This document shows positions 6,548 to 8,150 of a stretch of DNA of 8,150 nt, piece after piece. The notes beneath the pieces are model-generated. The model was not told the origin of the DNA. It did no database searches and saw only the letters and a program-made list of their open reading frames with translations. Source of the DNA: Acidobacteria bacterium AH-259-G07 (GTDB lineage: Bacteria > Acidobacteriota > UBA6911 > RPQK01 > JADFOI01); contig JALLON010000124.1 of the NCBI GenBank assembly GCA_027717925.1, positions 1-8,150 on the forward strand, in the 5' to 3' direction. Each line of letters begins with the position of its first letter. Positions within the stretch are counted from its first letter, which is position 1. The position numbers and the translations under genes were made by a program.

Positions 6548-6836
6548 TTGAGCCACTTCCTGGACGAGGTCCAGCAACAGCCAGCCGCCCTGCGGAGGGT
6601 GCTCGACTATTACTGCGCCGAGACACGCCGAGTCGTGGAGAAGACCTCTAAGTGACACAGCATCCAATGACCTCACCCCAAACCTGTGCACCGTAAAGCT
6701 TCTGGCTTGTGCCGAGGACTTGTTCCCACTGAATGCTTGTCTGCCAGTGCAACTGCTGCTTTATGAAGTGGCACGCCAGAGAGGGCGCGAAGCTGGCCTT
6801 TTTGAGCGCATCAGCAAGGTGACGAGGAAGGAGTGA
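6548..6836 (+). pseudogene. SIS-domain (GlmS-like) amino-sugar phosphate protein, internally deleted remnant
   Basis: Two ends of one gene with the middle gone. The head starts at TTG 6548 behind a perfect AGGAGGT (6536-6542) and reads LSHFLDEVQQQPAALRRVL then DYYCAETRRVVEKTSK, ending at TGA 6653-6655. This is the usual opening of SIS-domain GlmS-like isomerase/deaminase proteins. The tail, in another frame and open from 6651 to TGA 6834-6836, contains EDLFPLNACLPVQLLLYEVA and then FERISKVTRKE, which resembles the end of GlmS-type proteins (PLQLLAYHVAL ... LAKSVTVE). The family is about 330 residues or more; only about 35 plus 45-60 remain, so some 240-260 codons, including the sugar-phosphate pocket, are missing. 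The deletion also changes frame. It sits in the peptidase transcription unit and ends 17 bases from the convergent NagX-like gene. The family assignment is from recalled motifs, not a search. Confidence 0.65.
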
Positions 6837-6853
6837 GCCGACCGCGTTAATTA

Positions 6854-7969
6854 TCAAATTCTTATGAAAATCCTGCGCTTATAGAGCCAGTAACAGAGAT
6901 ACCATTCCAGGGCCAGGACAACAATGGCGGTGATGATTTTTGCAGATTGTTCACCCGTCCACCCTAGAAAACCGATGGTAAAAATCCCCACAAAATCATT
7001 GAGCCAAGCCGGACCCGCAGTATTGCTGAACAGGTAAATGAAGATGGAATTCATTCCCACAATGACGGCAAACATTGACCATCTTCGGATTCCCTTCAGA
7101 TCAATCAGCCAGTACAAAAATGCCAGAGTCAGCAGGCACCAACCGCCGCTGACAATCACAAAGGAGCTGGTGCAGATGCGCTTGATAATCGGTGTCACGG
7201 GATCGAGCGCATAACCAATCACAATGCCGATGAGGGCGGCGATGGCCAAGAGTTTGATCTTTTGACTGCTGCTGCGTGCGCTCCTGAGAACCTGGCCGGC
7301 CAACACACCCCACATGGTATGGGCGGTGGTGGGTACGCAGTTAATGGTCACCCAGCCCCCACCAGCGTTCAGCTTACCCATCAGCAACATGTCCATGTAG
7401 GAACCGAAATTATGGTCCTTCACAAAGGGCTGATCGTAGCCCGGGATGAACCACAGTCGATAGGCTAGCTCTGTGATGATCAGCAGCGCAAAAGTGAAAG
7501 CTATCTGCGTCCGGGCTGATCGCCGCATCATCAAAAAGGCGATCAGGTAGGTAAAGGAGAGCTGGGTCAACACATTCCACAACTCCCACACAAGTTTGTT
7601 GGCGTAGGCACAATGAAGTAAGACCCCGAATAGGAAAAGGAGGAACGACCGATAGAGTACATGGCCGAAGGTGTCCATCCACCTGTCGCCGCGATCCCAC
7701 CGCTTGGCCAATGAAAAGGGCATGGCCACGCCAACGATGAACATGAAAAAGGGCTGGACCAGGTCCCAGAAGCGCAAGCCGTTCCAAGGATGATGGGTAA
7801 ACTGTATGACTACGCTGCCCCAAATTGTGTCGCTCAAAGCGGGATCTTGAAGGGCATGATACAGTCCTGTTCCTTCGGCAACTAGAAAGAACATTGTTAA
7901 GCCGCGGAAGGCGTCGAGCGACATCAGGCGCCCTTCAGTAGTTAACTGCTGGCCGGAACCGTTACCCAT
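6854..7969 (-). CDS. Heparan-alpha-glucosaminide N-acetyltransferase-like membrane protein (NagX / DUF5009 group)
   Basis: A 371-residue multi-pass inner-membrane protein. Relatives of HGSNAT are thought to move acetyl groups across the membrane to amino sugars; in bacteria (NagX, COG4299) the role is tied to N-acetylglucosamine use but is poorly tested. Seen: the opening RLMSLDAFRGLTMFFLV (residues 14-30); HHPWNGLRFWDLVQPFFMF with FIVGVAMPFS (59-86), the family hallmark; NCVPTTAHTMWGVLAGQ (210-226); RICTSSFVIVSGGWCLLTLA (264-283); and GMNSIFIYLF (305-314). About ten hydrophobic segments are visible and the C-terminus is basic (KRRIFIRI). ATG at 7969 follows a modest GAGAG; M16 at LMSLDAFRG is a possible alternative start. 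It faces the SIS remnant tail to tail, and the pair suggests an amino-sugar module. Substrate and direction are unknown. Confidence 0.85.
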   Translation of the reverse strand: MGNGSGQQLTTEGRLMSLDAFRGLTMFFLVAEGTGLYHALQDPALSDTIWGSVVIQFTHHPWNGLRFWDLVQPFFMFIVGVAMPFSLAKRWDRGDRWMDTFGHVLYRSFLLFLFGVLLHCAYANKLVWELWNVLTQLSFTYLIAFLMMRRSARTQIAFTFALLIITELAYRLWFIPGYDQPFVKDHNFGSYMDMLLMGKLNAGGGWVTINCVPTTAHTMWGVLAGQVLRSARSSSQKIKLLAIAALIGIVIGYALDPVTPIIKRICTSSFVIVSGGWCLLTLAFLYWLIDLKGIRRWSMFAVIVGMNSIFIYLFSNTAGPAWLNDFVGIFTIGFLGWTGEQSAKIITAIVVLALEWYLCYWLYKRRIFIRI

Positions 7970-8013
7970 CGCGTAGCTCTCTCAATACGCAATACCTCTG
8001 CGGATCACAGTTT

Positions 8014-8150
8014 ATGTTCTTGGGTTATTCTATGGTGCAGGGAAAGGAGGCGCAAGGAAACTTCCCACCCAGCAAGTCGGGACCCCAAGAAGCGCCCAAG
8101 CTGGACGCGGCCCGCCAGCGCCCCATCCAGCTGCGCAAAGGAGTGCTTGG
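8014..8150 (+). other. Open reading frame running off the right edge, coding status unclear
   Basis: A frame is open from ATG 8014 (or ATG 8032) to the window end, about 45 codons, and reads MFLGYSMVQGKEAQ, then a Pro/Lys-rich stretch ending LRKGVLG. Neither ATG has a Shine-Dalgarno. The only strong one nearby, AGGAGG at 8045-8050, is not followed by a start codon at the right distance. The minus strand also has an open frame here, ending at a TGA at 8007-8005. No family is recognised, so this could be the beginning of a divergent gene or non-coding. Confidence 0.2.
8027..8055 (-). promoter_or_regulatory. Promoter candidate for the NagX-like gene
   Basis: On the minus strand TTGCGC (8055-8050) is followed after 17 bases by TAGAAT (8032-8027), which is five of six against the -10 consensus. 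The leader would be about 50 bases before the ATG at 7969. Seen directly; function is inferred from fit and position. Confidence 0.4.

Noticed and set aside
6203..6691. 162-codon minus-strand open frame and a second one at 6243-6626
   Set aside because: Both lie antisense to the 3' end of the M28 gene, which has all catalytic residues. Neither shows a family motif.

Overview
The window is about 8.1 kb of chromosomal-looking bacterial DNA. By eye its G+C is moderately high (not computed). It holds housekeeping and catabolic genes, with no phage, conjugation, CRISPR or transposase genes. I see no diagnostic rRNA or tRNA, so the host cannot be placed firmly. The mix of a branched-chain-type 2-oxoacid dehydrogenase, a PutP-like symporter, an M28 peptidase with a PA-like region and a COG4299/NagX-type membrane acyltransferase would fit a heterotroph such as an Acidobacteriota-like lineage, but that is only an inference.

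Left part (1-3235, minus strand): an operon for a 2-oxoacid dehydrogenase complex, in the order E1 alpha, E1 beta, E2. The two gene junctions are each 14 bases. E1 alpha carries the HSTSDD loop typical of branched-chain 2-oxoacid dehydrogenases. E2 runs off the left edge just before its active-site motif. The operon has a good promoter whose -10 box (TATAAT) lies so close to the ATG that the message should be nearly leaderless.

Intergenic 3236-3547: this divergent region holds that promoter, a small bulged hairpin abutting its -35 box, a striking 78-bp inverted repeat (30-nt arms, 27 of 30 paired), and a further GC-rich hairpin. It resembles a REP or MITE type element more than a terminator.

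Middle (3548-5042, plus strand): a sodium:solute symporter of the PutP type, split into two frames by one extra C in a run of five C at 4210-4214. Removing one C restores a 497-residue protein, the normal length for the family. A promoter-like region and a very strong Shine-Dalgarno follow, then an intact zinc peptidase of family M28 (5198-6505).

Right part: 42 bases after the peptidase, behind a perfect Shine-Dalgarno, are the beginning and end of a SIS-domain (GlmS-like) amino-sugar phosphate protein whose middle is missing. Converging on it from the minus strand is an intact membrane acyltransferase (6854-7969) of the heparan-alpha-glucosaminide N-acetyltransferase-like (NagX, DUF5009) group. 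The last 180 bases hold its probable promoter and an open frame that cannot be assigned.

Together the genes suggest scavenging of peptides and amino sugars: hydrolysis by M28, Na+-coupled uptake by the symporter, amino-sugar handling by NagX and formerly the SIS protein, and oxidation of branched-chain keto acids by the dehydrogenase. I did not find a clearly new biological system. The best leads are the inverted-repeat element between the divergent units, the frameshifted symporter and the internally deleted SIS gene.
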